Shown one piece after another: positions 21,440 through 32,695 of a DNA stretch of 64,000 bases (position 1 is the stretch's first letter; each line of letters opens with the position of its first letter). The stretch spans positions 467,389,501-467,453,500 of the forward strand of contig CM028130.1 in assembly GCA_016271365.2 (NCBI GenBank), written 5' to 3'. Origin of the DNA: Neoceratodus forsteri (Eukaryota; Chordata; Ceratodontiformes; Ceratodontidae). The translations under genes were made by a program, and so were the position numbers. A model generated the notes under the pieces. The model saw nothing but the letters and a program-made list of their open reading frames with translations, was not told where the DNA came from and did not search any database.

Positions 21440-21924
21440 TCAGCCATGTGGGTTCGTGTACAGAGAGTGTAGGTACAAAGAGTGGGGCAGACAAGTGTAA
21501 TGTATATGACTAACTACGTAAGACAGTATAAACGTAAAAGACAAAATGCTAATATGGGAATGCAAAAAGTCTGAAATATGGCAAAACTAAAGTTTAATCT
21601 CAAAGAGTAAATGCAAAAGTTCAAAGGTGTCTGTGGTCAACCAAGCCAGAAAAGGGTGATGTGTATAACTACCTGAGATAGTATGCAAATGAAAAGTAGA
21701 GTGTTTCAAATGAAAATGCAAAATGTCTAAGTAATGCCATTGTATATGGCGACATCAGTTATGAGTGAAGCATGCTTGTTCTTCTGATGAATATGAATAA
21801 TGAAACTGTGCAGTAAATGCATATAGTATTCATGGTTACAACCTGTATATAATCTTGAATAGTATCTCGCTAATCAAAAATGTTTATAATGTACAGACCT
21901 GATGTGGATGCCAAGTTGTAAGCG

Positions 21925-23519
21925 TGTAGGCCCCCCCACCCACACACACAATTTGGGGGCTTACCTTAAGTATCTTCCTGGGCTCCAGTAATGCCCACTG
22001 CCAGGCAGCCATCCTGCATTGATAGTAAATCCATAGTCATTTGTTTGGTTCTGCTGACTTGCGTGAGAGTGCCATGATGTGCCTCCACGCCTGTCCCTTT
22101 AAGTCATTACCCAGTGTGTGTATAGTAAATGGTCTAGGCTGGATCCAAGTGTTTCAGGGCTCGCGATAGGCCAGACACTGCTTTAATTTGCTCCACTCTG
22201 CTGTCAATAGTAAAGCAGAGGGAGCTTTAACCAGTACTGTAAATCTTCACTTCTAATCTGCTGTTATATTTAAATTAGAGTGCTTGATTTTACCTGACTT
22301 CTTGCAGCTTTGTTTATCTACGTGGAAGCCACCATGTTTGGTCCGGGACTTACAGCATTTGAACCAATGGGACACAGGGGGCCTTGAAGGGTCCTTAGCT
22401 CAAGTGCCTTATGGAAAGAAAAACTGAAGTTTTTGTAGTTTTTAGAATGGCGCCTAAACCGAACTGATGGGAGCACCCAAACTATGACTGACAACTCCTC
22501 CAGCCAACCAGAACTCTGGAAACTAAAGGCAGTCCCAGAACTGTTAAGAGACAGTGGGCAGTTGGAGTTAGAGTTTGGAGAGTGAGCAGCTCAAGCTATC
22601 AAGAGGCTGCTCCAAGGAAGGAGTTTAGGAGAATCAGCAGGGAAGGGCCTGACTTGTTTTCCTGCTGGGTTCTTTAGCATTGGACCGCCCTATTGTAGAA
22701 AACAGACTGAACCCAAGAAGTGACTTTTAAACTGCGGCAGAAAGCTCAGAGATTCTGTGGAGTACAGCTCGAATATTTGACTGAAAAGAAGCTCCTATGA
22801 AGCGTTCGGCCCAAGAGTTGCTGAGAGACAGTTTCATTGAATTAAGAGGTTTGTTCAGTTAATCGATTGCAATAGCAACCAGGCTAAATACTGAATTGAG
22901 AGTTGGAGAAGTTAATGTTGTTCCTGTTAAATGTGCTGAATGTTTTTCGTGGATCGTGGCCTGTTTTGCCAGTGACTGAATTGTGTTGCCAGCTGGAGGC
23001 CTTCACCAGCAAACAAACTGAACTTTGCCAGAACTATTTATTCAGTCTTGGGCTTATGTCAAACTCAGCCCAAGCCAACCATTACTGCACCAGAAATTGT
23101 TTTCCTGTGAGAGAGATCAGGTTGTGGATCCAGGCCATGCTCTGCAAGGATTCATAGGTTGTGGCCACCTGGAGGGAAAGGCAGTGAAGCGGAGGTGTGT
23201 CATGCTGGCCCGGCTTCCCCATGCTCATTAGTAAATAGCAGCAGGTCTTCATATCGCAGGTCCATTCCAGCTAACTGGTGTCATGAGTAAACTCAGGGTA
23301 GCTCCCTGCAACATTACTTTTAATAATTTTGTGGTACTATCTGATTGCTTAGGTGTTTCACAGGGTTACAAAGGACTGGGCCAACCAGCCAGGATTACAA
23401 ATAACCAAAGTATTGCTTGTGCATATTAATTGCCTTTTCTTTCCATCAAGGGCCCCAGCAACAGCTGCAATGCCGGCCACCCCTGGGCACCATTCCTGGC
23501 TAGCCAGCATAACATTCTG
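21925..23519 (+). repeat. Element A 3' LTR, first part
   Basis: Begins TGTAGGCCCCCC (or 8 bp earlier at TGTAAGC, 21917) and has the same 5'-terminal hairpin (GGCCCCC ... GGGGGCTTACC) seen in the other LTRs of this window. Scattered blocks match the solo LTR at 39117-41148, best near the break (AGGGCCCCA...CTGGCTAGCC). Interrupted at about 23520 by the 3' tail of LINE2. Short open frames inside (for example 22903-23157) have no homology. Confidence 0.75.
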
Positions 23520-26500
23520 GTATAGTATGGTATAGTATGGTATGGTAAAATTTTATTTATACAGTGATACAGCCATTAGGGTTCCGAAAATCCCTGTTCA
23601 CAAGGCTTACCTGTTTACATTATGCAAAATTATTACAACTATACATTTCTAACAATAAAAGTTATAGAAAAGTACAAAACAATACATCAGAGTTTACAAA
23701 CTCATCAATAACAGGCATGTTAGCATTTTTAGATTTACTTTAATTTCACCGATTACAACAACAACAAAAACTAAGTTTGTGATTCAGGCCATTTTTAAAA
23801 ACATGATCAGTAATTGTTAGTTCATGTAAAAAAGGAGGAAGACAATTCCAGCTTTTAGCTACTTGATATTGAAGGGTCATTTCACTAAATCGATTTTTTA
23901 ACTTTGGTATTATTAAATCTCTAGCACCAGTTTTTCTTAAATTTAAACCATGTTTTGGTTTTTGTAATTTGTTTTTTAAGTTATCTAAAGATTGATTGTT
24001 AAATATATTATGAACCTGATTTAGCCAGATTCCCCTAGCCCGTAAATCTAATGGAATACAACCCAAATCTATGTACATAGTGCAATGATGAGTTTTAAAA
24101 TCACACCTTAACACAAATCTTGCAAGCTTATTATAAAGTGTATCCAAGTTATTTAAATGTTTTCTTGCTGTATGTCTGTAAATATGACTTCCATAGTCAA
24201 TAACCGGCATTATTAATTGATCATAATCAATTTTGTTTCTCTTGTCATACAATTTGATATTCGTCTCATAGCTCCAAACTTAACATGCGTTTTCTTTATT
24301 AAATTTGTTATATGATATTAGAAAGTAAGACACTGATCTATATGTACCCCTAAATATTTATGTTTCAGTTTGTTCTAAAAACTTACCCTCGTGTGTCTTT
24401 ATATTTAATTTTGAAATTCCCTTTAAGTCCAATATAAATGACATAACCTGTGTCTTTTTACTATTAACTAATAAACCCAGAGATGAAAAGTGACCTTGCA
24501 TGATGCTAAAGTCACTCTGTAAGTTTAGTTCTACTTCACTTGTAGTTTTTCCCTCTGCTACTAAAACCATATCGTCTGCATATAGACGAATTTTTGAATG
24601 TCCAATTTTCTTTGGCGAGTCACTTAAATAGACTATGAACAGGAGGAGGCCCAGGATAGATCCCCGGGGAACCCCTCTTGTTACATAGTCCATTTTTGAC
24701 TGGTGTCCATTTAGGACAACAAATTGTGATCTTTTATCAAGGTATGATATAAACCAATTGCAGGTTTCTTCCTCCACCCTATTTTCATTAATGAGTTTAT
24801 CAAAATACTATGGTTTACTAAATCAAATGCTTTAGATAGGTCCCGCGTATACGCACCCACGGACTTCGCTTCCCAAGAGGTTGCTATGAGATCCAAAAAG
24901 TCAGTGAGTGCGGTAGCCATGGACCTACCCTGCCTAAAACCATACTGTTGTTGAGTCAATTTATTATATTTTTCCAAGTAGTCCATTAACTGATCATGGA
25001 CAATTTTTTCAAATAACTTGGATACTGTGGACAACAACGCTATTGGACGGTAATTTGAAACATCCTTTGGATCCCCTCATCTATTGGTATCACTTTGGCT
25101 AATTTCCAACTAGAGGGAAACTGTCGCTGTCTTAGACTCCAATTAAAAATGTCCCTTAGTATAGATGATAATTCCATAGCAGCCTCTTTTAATAAGTTAT
25201 TATCTATTCTATCTGGGCCATTTGCTTTATTTATTTTTAATCTATTTATATTGTTTAGAACTTCTTTGTTTATCACTCTCTTAAACCTGAATTTGGGTTC
25301 TTTCTCATCTTGGGGACTCTCACCCTTTACTTCATTCAAGGTATTAGTTTTAGTTATGAGATCTAATTTCAGATCGGGAAGGTTTATGAAATAATCATTC
25401 AAAATTTCCGCAGCTTTATTTGTTTCAAACACTTTTCCATTCTGACTCAATTTTATTTCACTTTGTTTACTATTTGGATTCATAAGATTTTTTATAACAG
25501 ACCAATAAGCACCTGGATTTGATGATTCTTTAATCCGCTGTTTATAATAACAAACTTTTGATTTCCTGATTTCCTGTATTATTTGATTCCTTAACCTTTT
25601 GTACTGTTCACAAATTTCACTGTTTAATGTTTTATTTGCTTTTTTCCAATAATGATTTTTAATCCTAATCATTTTTTTTATTTTTACAGTTAGCCATGGT
25701 AAATGTTTTTTCTTATGATTTACTTTTTTATATGGAGCAAATTTATCACAAGCATTAATAAACATTGTTGTAAATTCTAATACAGCCTCAATTAAATCGG
25801 GGATAAGAAAAATCCTATACCAAGGGAGTCCCTGAAGATACTTTCTAAATGATAAACTATTACATTTTAAATAACATCTTTTAGATATTTGTGGTACTGA
25901 TTTTATGGGAATATAATTTTTAATCATAGAGAATACACACTTAACTATATTATGGTCTAAACTGGGGGCACATACACTTTTCTCCAAGATTGTCAATTCA
26001 GGTGAAACAAACATCAAATCCAAAATATTACCTTTACTTAATAAGGAACCTTTCCTTGTAGGTGTATCTATAATTTGTATCAGGTTTAAACAGCTCATTG
26101 GTTTTTTCAACTTTTGACCCCTGGGACAACCCCAAGCTGCATTGAAATCACCAGCCAGAACCACTTGTAGTTGACCCAGGTGTTCTATTAAAACATGTGA
26201 ACATTTGTCAAAATGGATAGGGTTTATTTTAGGTGGAGAGTAAACTGCTCCAATAACCAAATTTTAATTCTTGTATCTCAATTAACAGGCATTCAATGCA
26301 CTCAATTGACCCAGAGAACAGAATTTTGGAGTTACCAATTGAATAATTTATGTACACCAAAACTCCCCCGTGTTCCCTGATCCTTCCTAAAGTGGAAGAA
26401 GTCCCTTAATTCTATTTCTTTATATTCAGTTCCCTTTTTTAACCAGGTTTCCGTTAACATTATTATGTCCGGCTCTTCATGTTCTACCCAGGATCTAAAA

Positions 26501-26650
26501 TAGTCCATTTTATTTATGATACTTCGAGCATTATCTAAGACCATTTTAATTACAGGACCTGGGTTCACTTCAATATCTCCACAGAGAGCCAAGGACAATA
26601 ACAATACCCGGTTACTTGAACAGATATACCATGTTTGTAAAAAAACAAAG
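23520..26650 (-). mobile_element. LINE2 (CR1/L2 superfamily), near full length, in element A 3' LTR
   Basis: Minus-strand LINE of about 3.1 kb. The 3' end at the left has a CATACTATAC microsatellite-like tail and ATAAATAAA (read in reverse at 23518-23560), plus a two-tier stem-loop at 23571-23607. Coding: 2A-like leader, AP endonuclease, RT, C-terminal domain (26685-23746). The exact 5' edge against the Penelope-like element is unclear, somewhere in 26625-26700. It sits in the A 3' LTR. Confidence 0.82.
23746..25037 (-). pseudogene. LINE2: reverse transcriptase and C-terminal domain
   Basis: Continuation of LINE2 RT. 25037-24711: SKLFEKIVHDQL, QQQYGFRQGRSM, YTRDLSKAFDLVNH (catalytic Asp in the first palm block). 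24777-24358: GVPRGSILGLLLFIVYLSD and YADDMVLVAEG with the catalytic Asp pair. 24252-23746: thumb and C-terminal segment (IDYGSHIYRHTARKHLNNLD, VAKSWNCLPPFLHE). Frameshifts lie at about 24770 and 24300. All catalytic residues of the palm are still readable, so the copy is younger than most here. Confidence 0.82.
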
Positions 26651-26685
26651 ACAAGGCGCTGCGTCAGCATGTGGTCTAAAAGCAA
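25040..26685 (-). pseudogene. LINE2: 2A-like leader, AP endonuclease, start of RT
   Basis: The frame 26685-26332 contains a canonical 2A-like peptide, CGDIEVNPGP (codons at 26554-26580), after a hydrophobic leader. Then comes the endonuclease start (NARSIINKMDYF, ITMLTETWLKKG-like ETWL block). The long frame 26260-25040 (406 residues) has VIGAVYSPPK, VLAGDFNAAW (catalytic GDFN), the QIIDTPTR block and a weakened SDH motif (SLDHNIVKC). A basic linker (KKHLPWLTVKIKKMIRIKNH) and the RT entry (INKANGPDRIDNNLLKE, FPSSWKLAKVIPI) follow. The first residues of the 26685 frame may be Penelope sequence. One frameshift separates the two frames. Confidence 0.82.
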
Positions 26686-27945
26686 AACAAAATGGTTATA
26701 TTAAATGCACGTTGAAAATAGAAAATAAAGTTAAAAATCTACGTTTCGACCTTAGGTCTTCTTCAGGAAATATCTAAAAGAGAAAAAAAAAACAAGTTAG
26801 TGTAGAGGAGAGGTAAAATGAGAGAGATATATATGTGGAGAAAGAAGAAGGGGGAGGCTAAGGGAGAAGAAGTGATAAATGGTGAGATTAAAAGAGAATC
26901 TGTGAAATAAAAAGGTGATGATGGGAAAGATAAAGCATAATGGGAGAGAAAGAGCTGGAGAAGTTCCCAGGTAGAGACTGATTAACAGGGCCTTGTAAGA
27001 GGGCTGAAAGGTGACAAATGTGTGAGAAGGAGACAGAAATGGAGACATATGGTGAAAATTAAAAATAAATGAGTACAAAAACAAATTGACTTTAGGGAAA
27101 AAAAGGGATGGCTGAAAGATGTTAGTGGAAAATAAGTCTATCATTTAAACCAGAGGGCTGCTGGGAGCCAAGGCGGATGATCAGCTTGGCTTCCATGTTT
27201 TTTTTATGGTCAGGATCCCGGAAGCCCTGCTGAAGGACACAAACAGAAAGGTTATTGACATTGTGGTCCCTGGAGATAAAGTGGGATACAATGGGTTTAC
27301 CAGTTTCACCATTCCTGACTGCTCTATAATGTTCCCTGAAATGGTCAGCAAGATGCCTACCAGTTTCTCCGATGTAAATAGCTGAACACCTCCTGCAAAG
27401 AATACAGTACACCACATTAGTGGAGGTGCATGAGAACTCCTTGGTGATGTGAAAAACACCTGTAGGCCCCCGAATCTCTGTTACACTGGAAATAAATTTG
27501 CAGGTGTAGCAGCGAGCCCTGTTGCAAGGTTTGGTACCTGGGGGGGAGGAACTGTTAGGAGTGGGTAGGCTGCTTTTTACCAGGAGATTGAGCAGGTTAG
27601 GTGGCCGGCGGTAGGAGGCAATAGGTGGTTCTGTAAAGGAAGCACCAATGTTAGGGTCAGTTTGAAAAATGGGAAAGTTACTAGTGATGATCCTGTGAAG
27701 AGAAGGTGTGCTCTGATGGAAAGGAAGAACTAGTGGAATTTGCCATTGTTCTTGTGTGATAGTATCCCTCCTGCGGGGTTCAAGGTTACGGGGCATGTTA
27801 CTGACCCGGGAGAGTGCTCTGCCCATTGTGCTTTTAGGGTATCCCCTGTTGATAAAAAAACTGTTTGGACCCTGTTTGGATTACCATGTCCTTAACACAA
27901 AGTTCTTCTCTGATGAGATTGAAAGGGTTTCATTGTGAGGTCAGT
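26651..27945 (-). mobile_element. Penelope-like element, 5'-truncated
   Basis: 3' part of a Penelope-like retroelement on the minus strand. It carries the C-terminal RT edge (FFINRGYPKSTMGRAL, one stop upstream) and the GIY-YIG endonuclease frame (27826-27122). The 3' flank has the diagnostic CTGAAGAAGACCTAAGGTCG and GAAACGT (read in reverse at 26735-26766), found in the terminal repeats of vertebrate Penelope elements. The 5' truncation is near 27945. The upstream boundary with LINE2 is uncertain. Confidence 0.85.
27122..27826 (-). CDS. Penelope-like GIY-YIG endonuclease region
   Basis: A 234-residue open frame covering the end of a Penelope-like polyprotein. Residues ~101-109 form a Cys motif (CNRARCYTC). 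Then comes TNVVYCILCRRCSAIYIGET followed by GRHLADHFREH, the GIY-YIG signature in its Penelope form (VVY...C..C...YIGETG...R...H). NGETGKPIVSHFISRDHN contains the His of the nuclease core, and KKNMEAKLIIRLGS carries its Glu. The enzyme cuts target DNA for insertion. The Met at 27826 is internal, with RT sequence continuing upstream in the same frame to a stop near 27895. The C-terminal end PSGLNDRLIFH is typical of the family. Confidence 0.88.
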   Translation of the reverse strand: MGRALSRVSNMPRNLEPRRRDTITQEQWQIPLVLPFHQSTPSLHRIITSNFPIFQTDPNIGASFTEPPIASYRRPPNLLNLLVKSSLPTPNSSSPPGTKPCNRARCYTCKFISSVTEIRGPTGVFHITKEFSCTSTNVVYCILCRRCSAIYIGETGRHLADHFREHYRAVRNGETGKPIVSHFISRDHNVNNLSVCVLQQGFRDPDHKKNMEAKLIIRLGSQQPSGLNDRLIFH

Positions 27946-28952
27946 TTAGCTGTTTGTAACTTGAAATTATTAGAACAATTTACATGCGCACTTGATCTTT
28001 TCGTCAAAACATCAGTTCTCATGATAACAAATTTCTGAACGACACAGACCAAACCCACTATCAACCCCATCATCTTAGATGACAACATCTTTTTCATTTT
28101 ACAGCTGTGTCCAAATACAAAGGAAATAATCTATAGATGCCTGTTTATAAAAGTAAAAAACAATCAGAACATTAAAACTTCTATTTAGGTAACAGTACCT
28201 TACGTAAGTCAATGTTACCAAAATCTAAACCCCAAAACTGGAGACTTATTTAAGCATTAAACATCTTATTTAAGGTTACCATATACTGCTATATAAGTGT
28301 TTATTAAGATATGTTTAGCAATTATGGTAAGCTTAACTAATAATATACTCTCAGGAGTAACTCCTCTATCGCTAATTACTATCAGAGATAATGCAAAAAA
28401 ATCAACAATATATTTAGAATAAATACTTCTCATTTAATACTCTCAACTTCTTCTAAAATCAGTCTGTAGTCTCAGGTACTTTAAACAATAGTTTTTGATC
28501 TGTTACCCCAGTTTTATAAGTTTCCAGATTACCTGCTTTTTAAAATGTTACTTATTCCGTTTCTCTTCCGGTGCGCCACGCCACTCATGCTCGTGCCACT
28601 GCGCTCACGCAGTAGCAGCACGAGCCTTTTATGTTGTTACTGCCCCTCCTCCTGCACTGATGAAATTAACAAAAGTCCCACCAAGCACAGCTGATGACAC
28701 TTTCCAAACCTCAGTAATCAGGCTTTTGCTAGCAGGGCTGCTGCAGGAAGGAGCTTAGGCACAGAAATACACTGTCACACACAAGCACAGAGTTCTTTTA
28801 GTCTGGCTGCAGTTGCTGTTGATGTGAGATGTTAACACAGCATACCTGTTCATTTTCTAGCAGCACAACCCTTTTATGTTGTTACTGCCCCTCCTCCTGC
28901 ACTGATGAAATTAACAAAAGTCCCACCAAGCACAGCTGATGACACTCTCCAA
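27946..28952. other. Unassigned insert in element A 3' LTR
   Basis: About 1 kb, AT-rich in 27946-28560, without coding potential or recognisable family features. It contains a 100-bp direct repeat (28613-28712 and 28858-28957; next entry). It may be a further non-autonomous insertion, because the LTR of element A resumes at 28953. Confidence 0.5.
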
Positions 28953-28957
28953 ACCTC
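28613..28957 (+). repeat. 100-bp direct repeat pair
   Basis: 28613-28712 and 28858-28957 are nearly identical over 100 bp (TAGCAGCAC, CTTTTATGTTGTTACTGCCC, CTGATGAAATTAACAAAAGT). They are separated by 145 bp of unrelated sequence. The second copy ends within a few bases of the point where the A LTR resumes. Confidence 0.85.
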
Positions 28958-29360
28958 TGGGTACCCAGTGTTGTTAGACTGTTTATTTTTGGCACTAAAG
29001 TGCATGCATAATAGCCTGAATGAAATCAGTAAAGTAATCATTCTCCTAGATTCACGCCCCTTCCTTGTTCACATTCCCCTTAATAAACCTGATTTGCTGT
29101 TTCACGTTTAATATTACAGTATTAATGTTCATTGCTGACTGTGTCTCACTTATTGCAAGGGGTTACTACCTTTTACAAGGTACTAGGTGGGCTTGTGGGT
29201 GGTTATAGCTTCCCGGAGGGCTACACCAGGTTAGGTAGATACCCCCACTATTGTTGCTCTGGGTGGAGGCACCATAATATCGAATCCAGGCCCCACAACC
29301 TGTGGGTAGAAGTGTAGGCAGGGGTAGTAACCTTAGGGATAGCGCCACCTAGGGGTTACA
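28953..29360 (+). repeat. Element A 3' LTR, second part
   Basis: Resumes with CTGGGTACCCAG at 28953 and aligns with the end of the solo LTR 39117-41148 through the common GCATGCATAA, TGGGTGGAGGCACC, GGCAGGGGTAGTAACC and CCACCTAGGGGTTACA blocks. Ends at 29360. The next bases, TATGCATCCCAGTATCC, are CR1-a sequence, so TATG is the probable TSD; its partner is left of the window. Confidence 0.8.
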
Positions 29361-29567
29361 TATGCATCCCAGTATCCCCCCAGTCCTCCTTACTGCCTTT
29401 TCACATTGCTTGCCTACCTTTAGGTCATCTGATATGACTACACCCAGGTCCCTTTCCATTTTTGTTGTTGTTAGTACCCCCACCAACTGTGTTCTCTCCC
29501 CTGGGTTTCTGTTTCCCAGGTGCATTACTTTGCACTTCTTGCATTGAATCTAAGCTGCCATTCTTTT
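29361..29567 (-). mobile_element. CR1-a LINE, piece 1 (C-terminal coding region)
   Basis: Reverse-strand match to CR1-b 35865-36055 (AAGTGCAAAGTAATGCACCT, AGGGACCTGGGTGTAGTCAT in reverse). The piece is bounded on the left by the LTR of element A and on the right by the solo LTR 29568-31424. The rest of the CR1 3' end must lie left of the window. No intact frame. Confidence 0.8.
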
Positions 29568-31424
29568 TGTAAGCCCTCTTTAAAGGAGGGGCTTACACTC
29601 CCATGTTTTAGGCACCCTTTTTCCCCCTCCTAACCCCCCCCAAGCTAGGGAATTTATTAGAGCTCTGGGGAACTTTGGCTGCCTGATACCTCAAGGTGGC
29701 AGCAGAGAGTAGGTTTAGGGAGCATATAAGGGAGCAGACAGGAAGTTTGGGGCCTTTTTCAGCCCAGGCATTAGGCCTGGGGCTGGTGGAGCTGATATAG
29801 GCAGTCAGGAAAGGGAGCTCAGTGGTTTGGATGGGCCAGTGGGGGGACGACCCATCCTGAAGTGCAGACAGGATGATTTCACACCAACGTGGTGTTGAGG
29901 AGCTGGGTAAGGGCGCTCCGTGGGGGAGGATGGTTAGCCAGGTCTTGTGTTGTTGGGGGTCAGGGAAGTGTAGGCGGCCATATGAGGCCAGGATAGGCAG
30001 GAGCCTGTAGAGATTCTGTGCAAGTGTTTCCTAGGCTGCCAGGGCTGTGGAGACAGTGGCAGGGTCCTCACAGGTGGGAGGACAGTGGCAGGGGTGGTCC
30101 CTCGTATCCCATGTCTCAGGGTGGCCTGGGGGAGATAGATGGAGCCAGGAGGCCTTTCACCCAGTTATGTGGCCTGCTTGGAGGGGCAGGTCCTGGGGCA
30201 CTGGCAGAAAGAGACCGGGTGGGTCACAGGTCATTGAACAGGCCTTGGAGGGTGGCCTCTGGCTGGAGCTTAATGCAAGCCCAAGATGTAGCAGAGGGGA
30301 TGTGGGCCTGTGTAGGTATTCCCCCAAAAGAAAAAAAGGGTCATCAGGAAGCACAGCCATGAGCACGCTACTATCTGTGACGGTGGGCTGTTTGGAGGGG
30401 CCTGGGTGGTGGCAGTGTCCAGTGGCTCTCCTGTGGCAGGGCATCAAGTAGCAGGGGGGCTTAAGTACTGGAGCAGGGCTGGGTTTTGGGGCCACTGCAC
30501 CAGTGGAGCCATACAGATGAATGGCTGAGCCAAAAGGAAGGAACAGGTGCCGTGAGTCTGGCAGCACCAGCAAGGAGCCAAGATTGAGTGGGTTACTGGG
30601 CCTAGGTTGAAAGACAAAATCATGGTACCCCTTGAGGTTTGGGCAGAGGCCCAGGGGGCCAAGTGGGGGAAGCAGCACACTTTCCCACGCCAGAGAGAGG
30701 GCATCAACCAGTGTCAGAGTGAGAGTGGATAACCCGGTAATAAAGAGAAAAGGTTTGGTTTACCAGATCAAAAGAGCCAGGAGCCTGTGGGTTTTAAGTC
30801 AAGAGGTGCCTTAGGTAAAACATCCAAGTAGATAGAGTAGGAGAATCCTTGCTTGCACTGCCTGTAAATCCATTGTTTGCTGCTCTAGATATCTAGCCAA
30901 AGTGTTTGTACAAAGGTTCGAATAGCCCCATGGAGCTGCTTTATTTGTATAAAAGAAATATGTGACCCCTGCATTGCTGGAAGCATTTGTGATGCAGGAG
31001 CTGAATAAAGAAGCTAGTTGGAAAGAGATTGGTGATGCGTCTTATTTAAACTGGAAGGGGGAACTAATGAAATGGAAGTTTTCCCTCTTCCCTTGTAGCC
31101 AAATAAGTTTTTTTCATAAGCTTTGATTCCAGATGAATTTTCCTTCATTGCCTTAAATGGGATCGAGGGGCTCCAGGGTTCAGGAGTTTGCAGTGTGGAG
31201 ATCCTGGACCAGTGTCAGCATTTGGGGAGAATCCAGATTTGGGTTGGTGAGATTGAGAGTGCACAGGTGAAGGAAGATGCCAGTAAGGTAGGCCACAGTT
31301 TTCCTGCCTTGTTTTGGGAGTTCACTTGCTCAGGTTTAGCATTTGTTGTGACCCCCTCCTATTGCCCCTGGACCAGCTGTGATTAGAATTTATGCCCCTA
31401 GACGGGGGCTGGGGGAGGGTTACA
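29568..31424 (+). mobile_element. Solo LTR in CR1-a (TSD CTTTT)
   Basis: A 1857-bp LTR, TGTAAGCCC...GGGTTACA, flanked by CTTTT at 29563-29567 and 31425-31429 (or 4-bp TTTT). CR1-a is collinear across the two flanks. The first 30 bp (29568-29597) are a near-perfect palindrome. The interior is GC-rich from 29,900 to 30,700 and contains several chance open frames on both strands (for example 30047-30451 and 30678-30157) without homology. No Gag or Pol. Confidence 0.82.
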
Positions 31425-31493
31425 CTTTTGACCATTCCTCCAACCTTGCCAAGTCCCTTTGCATCCTTTCCACCCCCCCGCCTTGTGTATAAA
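31425..31493 (-). mobile_element. CR1-a LINE, piece 2
   Basis: Sixty-nine bases collinear with CR1-b 35790-35855 in reverse (GACCATTCCTCCAACCTTGC, CAAGTCCCTTTGCATCCTTT). Ends at CCTTGTGTAT where the L2 insertion begins; CR1 resumes at 41161. Confidence 0.8.
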
Positions 31494-31937
31494 AACAAGA
31501 CTGCAATTATTGCAGATCATGCAAATTCAGTGGATCTGGCTTGCATCACTGAGACCTGGCTGGATGAGAACTCAGGCCCTATATTAGAGACCGCAACTCC
31601 GGCCAGGTACTCGGTGATCCACCACTCACGATTGGATCGGGGGGGGGTTGCAGTCTGTTTCAAGACCGAATTGGGCCTCTCGAGTGTACCAGTTGAGTAG
31701 ACTGAGTCATTCGAGTGACGTGTGGTAGCAGGCATAGGTTGTAGGATCGCCCTCATCTACTGTCCACCCGGGGATGAGAAACGGTTCCTTCAGGAAGTGG
31801 CAGACTTCGTCATCGACATGGTGTTTGAGTCGCCTAGGTTGATGGTCCTGGGTGACTTTAACGCCTGGGTCAATGATGAACTCTCGTAATTTGGATAACA
31901 CTTCCTCCAGGTGATGACATCTCTGAGCCTTACACAG
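31494..31937 (+). mobile_element. L2 LINE, piece 1 (AP endonuclease)
   Basis: 5'-truncated L2 inserted in CR1-a. The frame 31492-31700 reads VDLACITETWLDENSGP (catalytic Glu) and SVIHHSRLDRGGVAV. A second frame gives the substrate-binding and catalytic block MVLGDFNAWVND, ending FLQVMTSLSLTQ at 31937. There CR1-b interrupts it, and L2 resumes at 36671. Frames are broken by at least two shifts. Confidence 0.82.
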
Positions 31938-32648
31938 AAAGCTAATATTCTTCAGTTAAAGCTACCACTGGCTGGACGCTGCAATACTGGACTTAGAGGG
32001 AGGTGAACCTTAGAATTTACAATTGTCTTTGGTTTGTAGTAGATTCATTAGGAAGGTTAATATTCTTCAGGTGGAGGCTACTTCTAACTGAAAGGTAAAA
32101 TAAGGAACTTAGAATTATCAGAAAAGGCAGTCTTTCAAACAACAGAGGGAGGTGGACCTTGCTTTACTTTTGTTACAATTGTCAAGATTTTCAGTGCAGG
32201 AAGAGTTTAAACCCAGAGGGACTGAATACTGTTTACTGTGTCTGTCCTTGTGCACAGCTGACTTGTTTTGGGGCTGACTACTTTCAGAGCACAAGTCACC
32301 ATGCTGTTTTGGGGCAGGGGAGGTTTACCTGTGTCTGACATGGATGTTTGGATTTTTCTCTGATTAGCAGGGTATTTTCTCTGTCAAATTGTCGTGCAGG
32401 GCATCTTGCTGACAGGAAGGCGCTCATCGTAGCGGTGGGTCAGAGCTTTTAGCTGATTGTTTTGTGAGGGCACAGTTTAGGCCCAAACCTTTCCCACCCC
32501 TGGAAATAGTTCCTTTATACCTGGGGTTCTGACATCATTTCCTCAAAAAGGCAAGATGCATATCACTGTCATATCCTCCCTAGCACACTGCACTGACAAT
32601 ATAAGCATACACATTGTATAATATATATTTTTTTATATAACAAACAAA

Positions 32649-32650
<2 letters not shown>

Positions 32651-32694
<44 letters not shown>
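32651..32694. repeat. (CA)n microsatellite
   Basis: An uninterrupted run of about 21 CA units followed by A-rich sequence to about 32730, inside the CR1-b 5' UTR. The open frame that reads through it on the minus strand is spurious. Confidence 0.95.

Positions 32695-32695
<1 letters not shown>

Larger units (their letters stand above)
1430..29360 (+). mobile_element. Ty3/Gypsy LTR retrotransposon A, heavily interrupted host of nested insertions
   Basis: Element A is reconstructed from collinear plus-strand pieces homologous to element B. They are RT/RNase H at 1431-2215, integrase at 2341-3400, and a Pol tail at 3430-3880, 16532-16776 and 21206-21439. Its 3' LTR is at about 21925-23519 plus 28953-29360. 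At 3880/16532 the frame continues exactly across a TGAA duplication. At 16776/21206 it continues across an L2-like LINE. The two LTR pieces align end to end with the solo LTR at 39117-41148: both contain CTGGCTAGCC before the break and CTGGGTACCCAG after it. The LTR ends at AGGGGTTACA (29360) and is flanked by CR1-a sequence. The 5' LTR, gag and protease would lie left of the window. Confidence 0.8.

Noticed and set aside
22903..23231. Open frames in the element A 3' LTR
   Set aside because: Inside LTR, no homology, not conserved in related LTRs at 39117-41148.
29900..30710. Several overlapping open frames on both strands (e.g. 30047-30451, 30678-30157)
   Set aside because: They lie wholly within a solo LTR, are GC-rich and have no homology to any family I know.
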